This document shows, in pieces, positions 13,570 to 20,853 of a DNA stretch of 26,999 nucleotides (its first letter is position 1; each line of letters opens with the position of its first letter). The stretch lies in the NCBI GenBank assembly GCA_900757485.1, contig CAAEOA010000184.1, positions 1 through 26,999 of the forward strand, in the 5' to 3' direction. This DNA is from Oscillospiraceae bacterium. Lineage in GTDB: Bacteria > Bacillota > Clostridia > Oscillospirales > Ruminococcaceae. The position numbers were made by a program, and so were the translations under genes. A model generated the notes under the pieces. The model saw only the letters and a program-made list of their open reading frames with translations. It was not told the DNA's origin and ran no database searches.

Positions 13570-15111
13570 CTAATTCGCGTCTACTTCTTTGTTTTGGATA
13601 ATCAGCAAAGTATCTTCCATCGCTTTTTTAACAGTTGAATATCTTGCTGTAAAATTGGCATTCCCGTTCAGGCTGATTATAATAGCTCCGGCGCCGTTAT
13701 CGTAGTATTCAAGCTTATCGGATTTTCTGGAGCTGTCATGATAATCATACTGCAGTGTCATGACAGGCGATCCCGAGACCTTTTTCGTATTCAGTCCTGC
13801 TTGATAAATGCCTAACAACACCTGATAATAACTCTTGAAATAATCTTCTGTCAATGTAGTTCCGTTGTACTTCGGAACAATAATGTCATTGTCATCTTCA
13901 TCCTTTTTGGTGCTGAGATTAAAGACGTATTTGTTGCTGCCGATGGTTACCGTAACCGTTTTGACATCAACAATGTTTGGAATGACCACAAAGACGCTCA
14001 TGTAATCTTTTGCTTCCATAGTCAGCCAAGGAAGACTGGATGAAGAAACATTGTAAATCAAGTCTTTTCCGTCCAGCATCACATTGTATCCCGTGATTGT
14101 ATGGGTGTGCCCGGATTCCAGGGCATCCTTGTCTTCCTCTGCTTCACAGGTGATTGCGTTTCCGACACGCAGTGTGTAATCTTTGCCGTCGTATTTCACC
14201 TTGATCACTGCGGTAGGATTCTGAAAGCCGCGTGCTTTTTTCTCTGCTGCTGAAGGCTTGAGCACCTCGACCGAGCTGCCGGACAGTGTTAAAAATCCGG
14301 TGAGGTTGGTGCCGAGCTTCTCATCGTCCGCAGTTACGGATAGTGGACTGGTAATTTGATACGTACCGAGCGAGATTCCGGTGGAGTCATCGGAATTGTT
14401 CTCCAGCTTCTGGAAAATAAGCGGCTTATCAAGATCCTTGCGTTGGATTTCAAATCGTTCAATGGTAACTGCCTCTTTTTCTCCGGAAGATGTTGCGGAG
14501 GAGGATGTAGAAGAAGTGCTGTCGGTGCCCAGATTCAGAATCGTGGGATCCAGATAATCATAAGGCGCGTTTTCAAACGAAGAAGCAGAATAAGAATCGT
14601 AAATATAAATCGGGTCCTTGCCATCCACTGTCATGTATCTGCCGCTGGCATCCGGGGTTTCAGAACCGAGATTCATTTTAAATACGGTACCGTCGGTATA
14701 GGTGACAGTAACAACGGTCGCAGGCTTATCCAATCCGTATTCAGCAAGATTTTCCTGTTTATCAAGCAAAATTTTGGTTGCCGAAATATCAGCGGCGGCA
14801 GTAGTTACCGAAGTATACATCGTATCCAATTGGTCAAAGCCTTTGAGTGCAGCGATTTCCCATTTTTTATCGCCGACGGAAGCAATATCATAGCTTTCAT
14901 TTTGGGTTTTGATATTGATGTTTTTTACATTCTTCTGCTCTTTGTCAATCAAGACGATGGAGGCATCGCTTGATGTGGCACCCGCAGAGGAGCTATCGGC
15001 TGAATCGGAATCATTTGGCAACAAAAGCAGTAATGTCAGGATGCCGCCGAGTACCACCAGGATAATGGCAGCTAAAATCAAAGATTTTACCTTTTTACTC
15101 ATTTTCGCCAT
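13570..15111 (-). CDS. DUF4340 domain-containing protein, last gene of a Gld-like ABC operon
   Basis: A 513-residue protein with a single N-terminal membrane anchor (SLILAAIILVVLGGILTLLLLLP, about 10-32), a Ser/Asp-rich linker, and a long extracytoplasmic region. The repeated pattern of YTDGTVFKMNLGSETPDASGRYMTVDG and VKYDGKDYTLRVGN is that of DUF4340, a beta-rich domain regularly found next to GldG-type ABC proteins. There is a Ser/Thr-rich low-complexity stretch at about 197-210. The start ATG is 1 nt after the stop of the GldG-like gene, with AAGGAG about 11 nt upstream inside that gene, so translation is coupled. Function is unknown; it probably forms an outward-facing accessory subunit of the ABC system. 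Confidence 0.87.
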   Translation of the reverse strand: MAKMSKKVKSLILAAIILVVLGGILTLLLLLPNDSDSADSSSAGATSSDASIVLIDKEQKNVKNINIKTQNESYDIASVGDKKWEIAALKGFDQLDTMYTSVTTAAADISATKILLDKQENLAEYGLDKPATVVTVTYTDGTVFKMNLGSETPDASGRYMTVDGKDPIYIYDSYSASSFENAPYDYLDPTILNLGTDSTSSTSSSATSSGEKEAVTIERFEIQRKDLDKPLIFQKLENNSDDSTGISLGTYQITSPLSVTADDEKLGTNLTGFLTLSGSSVEVLKPSAAEKKARGFQNPTAVIKVKYDGKDYTLRVGNAITCEAEEDKDALESGHTHTITGYNVMLDGKDLIYNVSSSSLPWLTMEAKDYMSVFVVIPNIVDVKTVTVTIGSNKYVFNLSTKKDEDDNDIIVPKYNGTTLTEDYFKSYYQVLLGIYQAGLNTKKVSGSPVMTLQYDYHDSSRKSDKLEYYDNGAGAIIISLNGNANFTARYSTVKKAMEDTLLIIQNKEVDAN

Positions 15112-15112
15112 G

Positions 15113-16600
15113 TTATCTGTGTCTCCTTCTGAACCAAATGATCAAACCGGTTGCGAGTACCGCAATCGGAACGACGATTACGAAGATAATCTGGAATACT
15201 TTTACTGTTGCTTCGGTAATATCAAGTGTTTCGGAACTGTCGGATTTCGGAACGATGTTTAATGTGTTGTCTTCTTTACCGACTAAATCATTGCACATGT
15301 TTACGGTAAAATCACCGTTGTTAAAGGTGTCCATCTGCAGTGCACCTGAAACGAAGAAATCCAGGCTGCCGAATGCAACAACGGTGGATTCCAGTGCTTC
15401 ATTGGTGTCGGAATCGTATTTTGTACGAGTACAGGAAACAGCAGTAGTAAACGCCTGCTTTGTTTCATTATCAGGAGTCCAATCTTCACCGGCGTCCATC
15501 GGTTGCAATACACAGGTATCAGCGGAGGTGATTAAAGAAGTGGTTTTCATTTCGCTTTTCGTTTCAAAAGCAGCGGTAACCGGACGGGAAGCGCTCATGT
15601 AAACCGGAAGTGTGCTGTCTGCCAAGCCATCGGTATATCCGTTGCCGGTCAGGGTGTTTAAGGTGTTGTAGTAAGAATAACCATAAACATTGGAAGCATT
15701 TGTTTCCCAAATAACGCCGCTGCCGATTTTAATGCCCCAGTCAGTTTCAAGATAACCCTCTAAAATAGGAAGATTGCCTTGCTGATAAGAAGCAAGATAA
15801 ATCAGCTTTTTCCCGTTCTTGCCGTTGTTTCCCAAGAAGGTTTCCAGTTTGTCGATTTCTTTTTGCGTGTAATCTTTGGTAGGAGCCGGGATAATAACCA
15901 TGTTTGAAGAATCCGGAATATCTTCGGTCAAAATGTTGACGGTTTTAAAGCTGTAATTGTTGCTTTCCAGCAAGGATTGAATACCGCTGTAACCGCCTTG
16001 TACTTCGGAAAATCCGGTCAGCAAAGTGACTTCGGTAGGATTGGTTTCGGATACAAACATAATGCCGCTGAGCATCACTTGCTCTGCTTTTGAGGAAGAA
16101 ATCTGCGGGTTTTGCTGATAGTAATCGGTCTCCGCATAAGTCACTTCGAATAAATCCTCAATGCTGACAATTTTATAGCGCAGGTCGGATTCAATGATGA
16201 TATTGCCGGCTTGCAGACTCTCGGAATATTTTCCGGTGCCGTAGGTGGGGTTTTTCTCTAAGTTAATAAAGTCAAGAGAAACCTTGCCGGAATATTGGGT
16301 GCACTGTTTCATGGTATTGAGCGCGTGGGTATAGTAGAAATTGCCAGCTTGGTTAAAGGTGGATTCCTCCGCAAGCACGTGGATTTTTACCTCTTTGTCC
16401 AGCTTTTTCAGGAAGTCCTTGGAGTCCTCCGCCATGGACATGGATTGTTCTTTTGTAAGGTCGATATTCAGCGGAAATTTATCCAGTAAGATCGTCGCGA
16501 TAATATTCACAAGTACAACTGCTGCGATAAAGACGACGGTGATAACCGTTGCGAGCGTACCATGTTTAAAGCGACGGCTTTTGAAAATATTGGTTTTCAT
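15113..16600 (-). CDS. GldG-like ABC-associated extracytoplasmic protein
   Basis: A 495-residue protein of the GldG/ABC_transp_aux type. An N-terminal membrane helix (about 17-40, TVITVVFIAAVVLVNIIATILL) is followed by LDKFPLNIDLTKEQSMSMAEDSKDFLKKLDKEVKIHVL, the family's conserved entry into an outward-facing domain. A C-terminal helix (about 468-488, IFVIVVPIAVLATGLIIWF) ends with a basic RRRHR. In Bacteroidetes such proteins join GldA/GldF in gliding motility; in Clostridia the role is unknown and gliding is not implied. SD AAAGGA is about 13 nt before the ATG, somewhat far. It is separated from the permease gene by 125 nt that contain a CGCGGG/CCCGCG hairpin, which may tune expression within the operon. 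Confidence 0.88.
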   Translation of the reverse strand: MKTNIFKSRRFKHGTLATVITVVFIAAVVLVNIIATILLDKFPLNIDLTKEQSMSMAEDSKDFLKKLDKEVKIHVLAEESTFNQAGNFYYTHALNTMKQCTQYSGKVSLDFINLEKNPTYGTGKYSESLQAGNIIIESDLRYKIVSIEDLFEVTYAETDYYQQNPQISSSKAEQVMLSGIMFVSETNPTEVTLLTGFSEVQGGYSGIQSLLESNNYSFKTVNILTEDIPDSSNMVIIPAPTKDYTQKEIDKLETFLGNNGKNGKKLIYLASYQQGNLPILEGYLETDWGIKIGSGVIWETNASNVYGYSYYNTLNTLTGNGYTDGLADSTLPVYMSASRPVTAAFETKSEMKTTSLITSADTCVLQPMDAGEDWTPDNETKQAFTTAVSCTRTKYDSDTNEALESTVVAFGSLDFFVSGALQMDTFNNGDFTVNMCNDLVGKEDNTLNIVPKSDSSETLDITEATVKVFQIIFVIVVPIAVLATGLIIWFRRRHR

Positions 16601-16632
16601 TATAACGAATCATTCCTTTCTGGGAATTTTAC

Positions 16633-16650
16633 CGCGGGGATTTTCCCGCG
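16633..16650 (-). repeat. GC-rich hairpin inside the Gld-like operon
   Basis: CGCGGG (16633-16638) and CCCGCG (16645-16650) with a 6-nt loop, in the 125-nt spacer between permease and GldG-like genes. There is no T tract beyond TAAAATT on the minus strand, so a processing or pausing element is more likely than a terminator. Confidence 0.45.
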
Positions 16651-16725
16651 TCAAAGAAAAACAAAGCCGTGTTGCACCGGGATACAGCGTTTTACATATG
16701 TAAGCCAAGTGCGGTTTCGCAAAAA

Positions 16726-17448
16726 TCAGTTCCAGCGTCTTTTTTCAAGAATGCGTACCGTAATAAAGTTAAATACTACCACAATACTGACAAAGAAAAT
16801 CACGTTTGAGATATCTAATATTCCGCTGGTGAAATCGTTGTAGCGCTGAGAGATGGAAATGCTGTTTGCAAAGTCGGAAGACACGGTGACGCCTAACAAG
16901 GACATCAGCGAGCTGATGGCGGAAGCGAGCATATCCATCATCAACAGGAACAGGGAAACTGCCAGCGTCAGAATAATAGCGACGATCTGGCTTTCGGTGA
17001 GACTGGAAATCAAAATACCGATTGCAATAATGGCGGCGCCGATGAGAAGCAATCCGAGGATGTTTCCAATCACGACCATCCAGTCAACCGAATTAAACGC
17101 CGCAAGAATCAGGGAAAATACAAGAGTGATTCCAACCCCGATGCCGTAGATGAAGAAAGTGGCAAAAAATTTGCCGTAAACGAGGCTTGTCAGCGTAACC
17201 GGTGAGGTCAGCAGAAGCTGATCGGTTTTTTGCTTTTTCTCGTCGCTGAACAATTTCATCGTGAGGATGGGCAGCAAAATACAAGAAGCATAAAACAAAT
17301 AATAAAATATAAAGCTGGTTTGCGTGGTGTAGCTTGCTACCGTTACATAGAAAAGGAATCCTGCAATCAGGTAATATGCTGCTAAGAAAACATATCCGAT
17401 CGGGGATTTAAAGAAGGAGGAAAACTCCCGTCTTAATACTGCGCCCAT
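16726..17448 (-). CDS. ABC-2 type (GldF-like) transporter permease
   Basis: A 240-residue integral membrane protein with six hydrophobic segments. The N-terminus AVLRREFSSFFKSPIGYVFLAAYYLIAGFLFY is the GldF/NosY-like ABC-2 permease signature, and the loop MKLFSDEKKQKTDQLLLTSPVTLTSLVYGKF is the conserved cytoplasmic segment that contacts the ATPase. Its ATG overlaps the stop of the ATPase gene by one base (TAATG), so the two are translationally coupled and surely form one transporter. The last residues (VRILEKRRWN) are cytoplasmic. Export of an unknown substrate, or a mechanical role without transport, are both possible. Confidence 0.92.
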   Translation of the reverse strand: MGAVLRREFSSFFKSPIGYVFLAAYYLIAGFLFYVTVASYTTQTSFIFYYLFYASCILLPILTMKLFSDEKKQKTDQLLLTSPVTLTSLVYGKFFATFFIYGIGVGITLVFSLILAAFNSVDWMVVIGNILGLLLIGAAIIAIGILISSLTESQIVAIILTLAVSLFLLMMDMLASAISSLMSLLGVTVSSDFANSISISQRYNDFTSGILDISNVIFFVSIVVVFNFITVRILEKRRWN

Positions 17449-18632
17449 TATTGTTCGCCTCCGTTATCTTTTTTATCTTGCTCGTCCTCATTTTCGTCGG
17501 ATGAGTTGTTGGATTCTTCCGCTGTTGTTTCTTCTGCGGCTTCTTCCTCGCCGTTTTCTTCGTCTGTAACATCCTCTTCTTTTTTCTCTGCCTGTTCCTC
17601 CCAGAAGTTGTCAAAGCCTTCTTCCAGTTCTTCTTCCTGTTCGCCAAGTACAGATTCCGCAATCTTTTTTTTGGTTTCGGCAGAGGCGACCGGAACAGAA
17701 ATATCAGAGGAGGTGAGTTTCAGGAAGATGTCCTCCAATGTCAGTTCGGTGCTCTTGAGTCCCATAATCGGCCAGTTGCGTCCGGACATCCGTTTGAACA
17801 ATTCGCGGCGAATATCGGTGCCCTCTTTTGCTTCGAGCGAGTATTCAAACATACCGTTGCCGCGGTTGCCGAGGGTGGTGACTTCAACCATTCCGGGAAT
17901 GGTTGATAAAGTCTTGTAAACCTCGTTTTCGGGCCCTTCGATGATGGCAAGATGACGGTGGTCGGTGCTCATGGTGGCAGACAGATTTTCCGCGGTATCA
18001 TCGGCGACGATTCTGCCACGGTTAATAATGATAACCCGGTCGCAGACCGCCTGAATCTCAGGCAGGATGTGAGAGGAAAGAATGACCGTATGTTTTTTGC
18101 CGAGATCTTTGATTAATTTGCGGATGTCGATGATCTGCTTGGGATCGAGTCCGACCGTCGGCTCGTCAAGAATCAGCACTTCGGGATTGCCTACCAGAGC
18201 CTGTGCCAATCCTACACGCTGTTTGTAACCTTTGGAAAGGTTCTTGATGATTCGGTTGTAGACATCGGTGATTTTAACGATGCCGCAGATTTCATCAATG
18301 TGGCGTTTGCGCGGGATTTTGACTTTCTTTAAATCATAGACAAAATCCAGATATTCCTTTACGGTCATATCCATGTAAAGAGGCGGATTTTCGGGTAAGT
18401 AACCAATCTTTGCCTTTGCTTTCATTGGGTCTTCCAGAATATCGTACTCACCGATTTTGACTGAGCCGATATTGGAGGATAAATACCCGGTTAGGATATT
18501 CATCGTAGTAGATTTTCCCGCGCCGTTCGGACCGAGAAAACCAAGAATTTCGCCTTTGTTTACGGTAAATGAAATATCATCTACTGCAACCTTGCTGCCG
18601 TAACGCTTGGTAAGGCCTTGTACTTCAATCAT
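17448..18632 (-). CDS. ABC transporter ATP-binding protein (GldA-like) with long acidic tail
   Basis: A 394-residue ABC ATPase. Walker A GPNGAGKST (34-42), the LPENPPLY Q-loop variant usual in ABC-2 exporters (79-86), signature LSKGYKQR (132-139), Walker B VLILDEP (152-158) and the switch His188 (SSHIL) are all intact, so it should hydrolyse ATP. After the nucleotide-binding domain comes the usual regulatory part to about residue 310. Residues 331-394 are then a striking Glu/Asp-rich, presumably disordered tail (EEELEEGFDNFWEEQ onward), not normal in this family. First gene of the operon; SD GGAGGG is about 8 nt upstream. It couples to the permease by a 1-nt overlap. Confidence 0.93.
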   Translation of the reverse strand: MIEVQGLTKRYGSKVAVDDISFTVNKGEILGFLGPNGAGKSTTMNILTGYLSSNIGSVKIGEYDILEDPMKAKAKIGYLPENPPLYMDMTVKEYLDFVYDLKKVKIPRKRHIDEICGIVKITDVYNRIIKNLSKGYKQRVGLAQALVGNPEVLILDEPTVGLDPKQIIDIRKLIKDLGKKHTVILSSHILPEIQAVCDRVIIINRGRIVADDTAENLSATMSTDHRHLAIIEGPENEVYKTLSTIPGMVEVTTLGNRGNGMFEYSLEAKEGTDIRRELFKRMSGRNWPIMGLKSTELTLEDIFLKLTSSDISVPVASAETKKKIAESVLGEQEEELEEGFDNFWEEQAEKKEEDVTDEENGEEEAAEETTAEESNNSSDENEDEQDKKDNGGEQ

Positions 18633-18726
18633 GCGTTAATCCCTCCGTATTTTTTTCAGAATCCTTCTGTTCGTCACAAAAAATAAATAAAGCCGGTCAG
18701 TGCAGCTAAAACAGAAACACAACACT

Positions 18727-18755
18727 ATTTTATCATACTGTTTAAAAACGCACAA
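18727..18755 (-). promoter_or_regulatory. Promoter of the Gld-like ABC operon
   Basis: On the minus strand: TTGTGC (18755-18750), a 17-nt spacer, then TAAAAT (18732-18727) with an extended -10 TG. The -35 is weak (3/6), the -10 good. The leader to the ATG at 18632 would be about 90 nt. Confidence 0.6.
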
Positions 18756-18837
18756 ACAGACTCTAATCAGCCTTTTAATCATACCAAAAAAATAAGGTAG
18801 ATTTGTAAACAAATATTAAATATATCAATAACCCAAG

Positions 18838-18949
18838 GTGTTGGTTGGGTGAACATCCCGACCTGTTTTAGCAGGGTTTACAAAGCAAATCTTTCTTTTT
18901 TGTGAATGTTGGCAACCGACGCCGGACCAAGGCAGATTTGCTGTTTTTT
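18838..18949. other. Possible structured RNA segment upstream of the Gld-like operon
   Basis: Several local stems lie in series: GGG/CCC closing TGAACAT within GGTTGGG and CCCGACC, then CCTG/CAGG, then AGCAAATCT (18884-18892) pairing with AGATTTGCT (18934-18942), followed on the + strand by GTTTTTTG. The last pair plus the T run resembles a long-armed terminator. No open frame fits. Strand and function cannot be decided. I did not match it to a known RNA family. Confidence 0.35.
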
Positions 18950-18961
18950 GTTCGGAATAAA

Positions 18962-18988
18962 ACAGGAATGTAACACGTACACTCCTGT
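18962..18988. repeat. Imperfect palindrome, copy 1 of a duplicated 25-bp element
   Basis: ACAGGAATGTA pairs with TACACTCCTGT (one A/C mismatch, 5-nt centre). The inner 25 bp (18964-18988) recur identically at 19220-19244 in the same orientation. Confidence 0.75.
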
Positions 18989-19029
18989 CAGCTTGCTAAA
19001 AACGATAAGTTCAACTTTTTAAAAATCAT

Positions 19030-19217
19030 GTCACGTAGGCGGACATGTGCCGCCGCAGTGACTCATTGAAAGAAAATCAGCGGTGAGCTACGGCAAAGCC
19101 GTTTGCGGAGCTGATTTTCGTCGAAAAGGGGGAATCGGGGGAAAAACACAGAGCAAGGTTTTGCCGCAGCGATTGTGTTTGTCCTTCGAGAGTGTTGTCG
19201 ATTTATCGACAACACTC
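19030..19217. repeat. Series of four inverted repeats in non-coding DNA
   Basis: Four hairpins in a row: GTCAC/GTGAC with inner GGCGG/CCGCC (19030-19062); GAAAATCAGC/GCTGATTTTC with inner ACGGC/GCCGT (19072-19119); AAACACA/TGTGTTT (19144-19180); and GAGTGTTGTCGAT with its exact complement around a 2-nt centre (19190-19217). The two copies of the 25-bp element bracket the set. This and the adjoining stretch fill 18633-19277, where I see no protein gene. It could be a small non-autonomous mobile element, a dispersed intergenic repeat or a structured transcript. Confidence 0.65.
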
Positions 19218-19219
19218 AT

Positions 19220-19244
19220 AGGAATGTAACACGTACACTCCTGT
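19220..19244. repeat. Copy 2 of the duplicated 25-bp palindromic element
   Basis: Identical over 25 bp to 18964-18988, same orientation, 256 bp apart. After both copies comes TTGCTA, directly here and after a 4-nt insert in copy 1. Confidence 0.75.
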
Positions 19245-19277
19245 TTGCTATCTGATTCTATGTAAAAGGAAAATAAG

Positions 19278-19811
19278 TTAATCTTCGCCGAATTCTTCCC
19301 AGCCCTTGCAGACATCAACCCATCCTTGGCTGTCTGCGATTTCAAACAACTCGTCGCAGTTCAGGCGGATTGCAGAATTGGAGCTGCCACAGGCAGGATA
19401 GACCGAATCAAAACGCCGCAGGGAAATGTCGGTATAAGTTTTTACCGTAGGGTCCGCCACTGCAAAAGGGCAAACGCCCCCGACCGCGTGCCCGACGAAT
19501 TTCAAAACATCCTCAGGGGCAAGCATTTTTGCTTTGGTTTCAAATTGTGCTTTAAATTTTTTGTTGTCAATTTTCGCATCGCCTGCGGTTACAATTAAAA
19601 TCGCACTGTCTTCATACTGTAAGGAGATGGTTTTTGCAATCCGTTCCGGTTCCACACCCAATGCCTGCGCGGCGAGTTCCACCGTTGCGCTGGAAGAATC
19701 AAATTCCAGGACATCCTCTTGCTTGTCCCATTTTCTTAAATATTTCTTTACTGCATCAACTGACATATCCACTTCAGACTGCCGGCTGCTTTGTCGTACT
19801 TTTGCCGGCAT
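19278..19811 (-). CDS. YbaK/EbsC-type aminoacyl-tRNA deacylase
   Basis: A member of the YbaK/ProX editing superfamily, which hydrolyses mischarged tRNAs (for YbaK, Cys-tRNA-Pro). Family features: SSATVELAAQALGVEPERIAKTISL with the conserved Lys (about 60 in this numbering), then ILIVTAGDAKIDNKKFKAQF, the HAVGGVCPFAV glycine-cysteine loop, and the YPACGSSNSAIRLNCDEL block. Start choice is uncertain: ATG 19811 has GGTGG 11 nt upstream, a GTG at 19826 overlaps that SD, and ATG 19766 (MSVDAVKKYLRKW) corresponds to where most relatives begin. The first 15-20 residues may therefore be untranslated. It stands alone; upstream is the S10 leader region on the other strand. Substrate specificity is inferred from family only. 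Confidence 0.88.
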   Translation of the reverse strand: MPAKVRQSSRQSEVDMSVDAVKKYLRKWDKQEDVLEFDSSSATVELAAQALGVEPERIAKTISLQYEDSAILIVTAGDAKIDNKKFKAQFETKAKMLAPEDVLKFVGHAVGGVCPFAVADPTVKTYTDISLRRFDSVYPACGSSNSAIRLNCDELFEIADSQGWVDVCKGWEEFGED

Positions 19812-19925
19812 TTTGTCTTCAACCACCTTTCAATCAAAAATGAGTCAACCCTATTTTAGCATTGTTATGCTGAAAAAACAAGGGGAAAAGGAAAAAAGAA
19901 GAATTATTTTAAGATGAGACGATAT

Positions 19926-19954
19926 TTGACAAGATGTGCGGCTTCGTGTAAAAT
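19926..19954 (+). promoter_or_regulatory. Distal promoter (P1) upstream of the S10 operon
   Basis: TTGACA (19926-19931, perfect), a 17-nt spacer and TAAAAT (19949-19954). Transcription would start about 500 nt before rpsJ. It sits between the divergent YbaK-type gene and the S10 leader. Confidence 0.75.
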
Positions 19955-20053
19955 AAATATTATTATATTATAGAAGACAAAAGAAAAGAAATAGAACGAT
20001 TATCTATATAATATAGAAAGTCGCTATGCCAATGCCGCGTCGAATTTTGATTA

Positions 20054-20124
20054 AAAAAAGAATTTTTGTCGAATTTGTAAGTTATGCACAAAAAAAACTT
20101 ATAAAATTCTCAAAATTCTTTTTT
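20054..20124 (+). other. AT-rich hairpin between the two S10 promoters
   Basis: AAAAAAGAATTTTTG (20054-20068) pairs with CAAAATTCTTTTTT (20111-20124), with an inner TAAGTT/AACTTA stem (20078-20101). The trailing T run makes it a possible weak terminator or attenuator for P1 transcripts. Confidence 0.4.
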
Positions 20125-20131
20125 CAAAAGC

Positions 20132-20160
20132 TTGCATTTCACCAATCATTATTGTATAAT
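20132..20160 (+). promoter_or_regulatory. Proximal promoter (P2) of the S10 operon
   Basis: TTGCAT (20132-20137), a 17-nt spacer and a perfect TATAAT (20155-20160). The start would be near 20167, giving a leader of about 290 nt before rpsJ. Confidence 0.68.
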
Positions 20161-20166
20161 AAACAA

Positions 20167-20450
20167 GCGTGACTGCGACAGATATGCGTTGAAGCGGGAG
20201 GTTGCAGAACAACTTCGGTTGTTTTGGTTTTTCCGTGGAGTATGTCCGATTTTAAACCGGGCGACAAAAGCTGAATAATGGGATTGCAATGTTTGACGGG
20301 ATTGTGTTAGGACAACCCTGCCAGGGCAACAATCGTATTAGGGACGCTCCGGGAGAACTATGCGGTTTTTTCGGAATTTTTTAATGTCCGTGCGCGAAAC
20401 GCACGGGAGCGTGTTAAGCTTTAGTCTTCCCCCCAAACAAATTTAAGGAG
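20167..20450 (+). other. Structured 5' leader of the S10 operon mRNA
   Basis: A long leader with several stems: AGAACAAC/GTTGTTTT closed by a TTCG loop (20206-20225), CCGTGCG/CGCACGG (20388-20406), and a long-range ACGCTCC (20344-20350) with GGAGCGT (20406-20412) that encloses two T6 runs (20375-20382 region). No gene in it; an 11-codon frame at 20278 lacks an SD. Leaders of this operon are autoregulated by L4 in gammaproteobacteria; whether that holds here is unknown. Confidence 0.5.
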
Positions 20451-20459
20451 GCGATGACA

Positions 20460-20771
20460 GTGGCAGTCAAAGAAAAAATCAGAATCAGACTGAAAGGTTA
20501 TGACCACAGCTTGGTCGATGCGTCAGCGGTAAAAATTGTGGAAACCGCAAAACGTACGGGCGCCAGAGTATCCGGCCCGATTCCACTTCCGACCGAGAAG
20601 GAAATCGTAACCATCATCCGTGCGGTTCATAAGTACAAGGACAGCCGGGAACAGTTTGAGATGAGAACCCACAAAAGGCTCATTGATATCCTGAGACCTT
20701 CCAACAAAACAGTGGAAGCGCTCCAGAGCCTGGAACTTCCTGCCGGCGTAGAGCTCGAAATCAAGTTCTAA
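20460..20771 (+). CDS. rpsJ: 30S ribosomal protein S10
   Basis: S10 (also the antitermination factor NusE), 103 aa, first gene of the S10 operon. The family sequence is evident: KIRIRLKGYDHSLVDASAVKIVETAKRTGARVSGPIPLPT, then EQFEMRTHKRLIDI and the C-terminal LPAGVELEIKF. The start is GTG 20460 (MAVKEKIRIRL), 8 nt after AAGGAGG; an in-frame ATG at 20454 is only 2 nt after the SD and is rejected. It is followed by rplC after 82 nt that contain a GTTGGC/GCCAAC hairpin. Confidence 0.97.
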   Translation: MAVKEKIRIRLKGYDHSLVDASAVKIVETAKRTGARVSGPIPLPTEKEIVTIIRAVHKYKDSREQFEMRTHKRLIDILRPSNKTVEALQSLELPAGVELEIKF

Positions 20772-20853
20772 GACAGAAAACTGATTTCGTTTTTCGAAAG
20801 CCAAGCAGGTCATGTTGGCAAAGCCAACCAATAACCTAAAGGAGGTAAACACC

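Noticed and set aside
13396..13638. 80-codon plus-strand frame upstream of and overlapping the DUF4340 gene end
   Set aside because: It covers the operon terminator hairpin and the antisense of the DUF4340 C-terminus, with no SD before its ATG.
18838..19277. tRNA, 6S, SRP RNA, tmRNA or riboswitch in the long gene-free stretch
   Set aside because: None of the sequence signatures I know for these (TTCGA T-loop, SRP GGAAG/AGCA loop, tmRNA tag frame) could be placed, so only a generic structured region is reported.
19088..19345. 85-codon minus-strand frame running from the YbaK-type gene into the repeat region
   Set aside because: It overlaps the YbaK 3' end in another frame and then reads through the palindromes; no SD and no domain, so it is treated as repeat-derived.
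20278..20310. Short leader peptide frame (MGLQCLTGLC) in the S10 leader
   Set aside because: No SD upstream and no regulatory codon run; probably chance.
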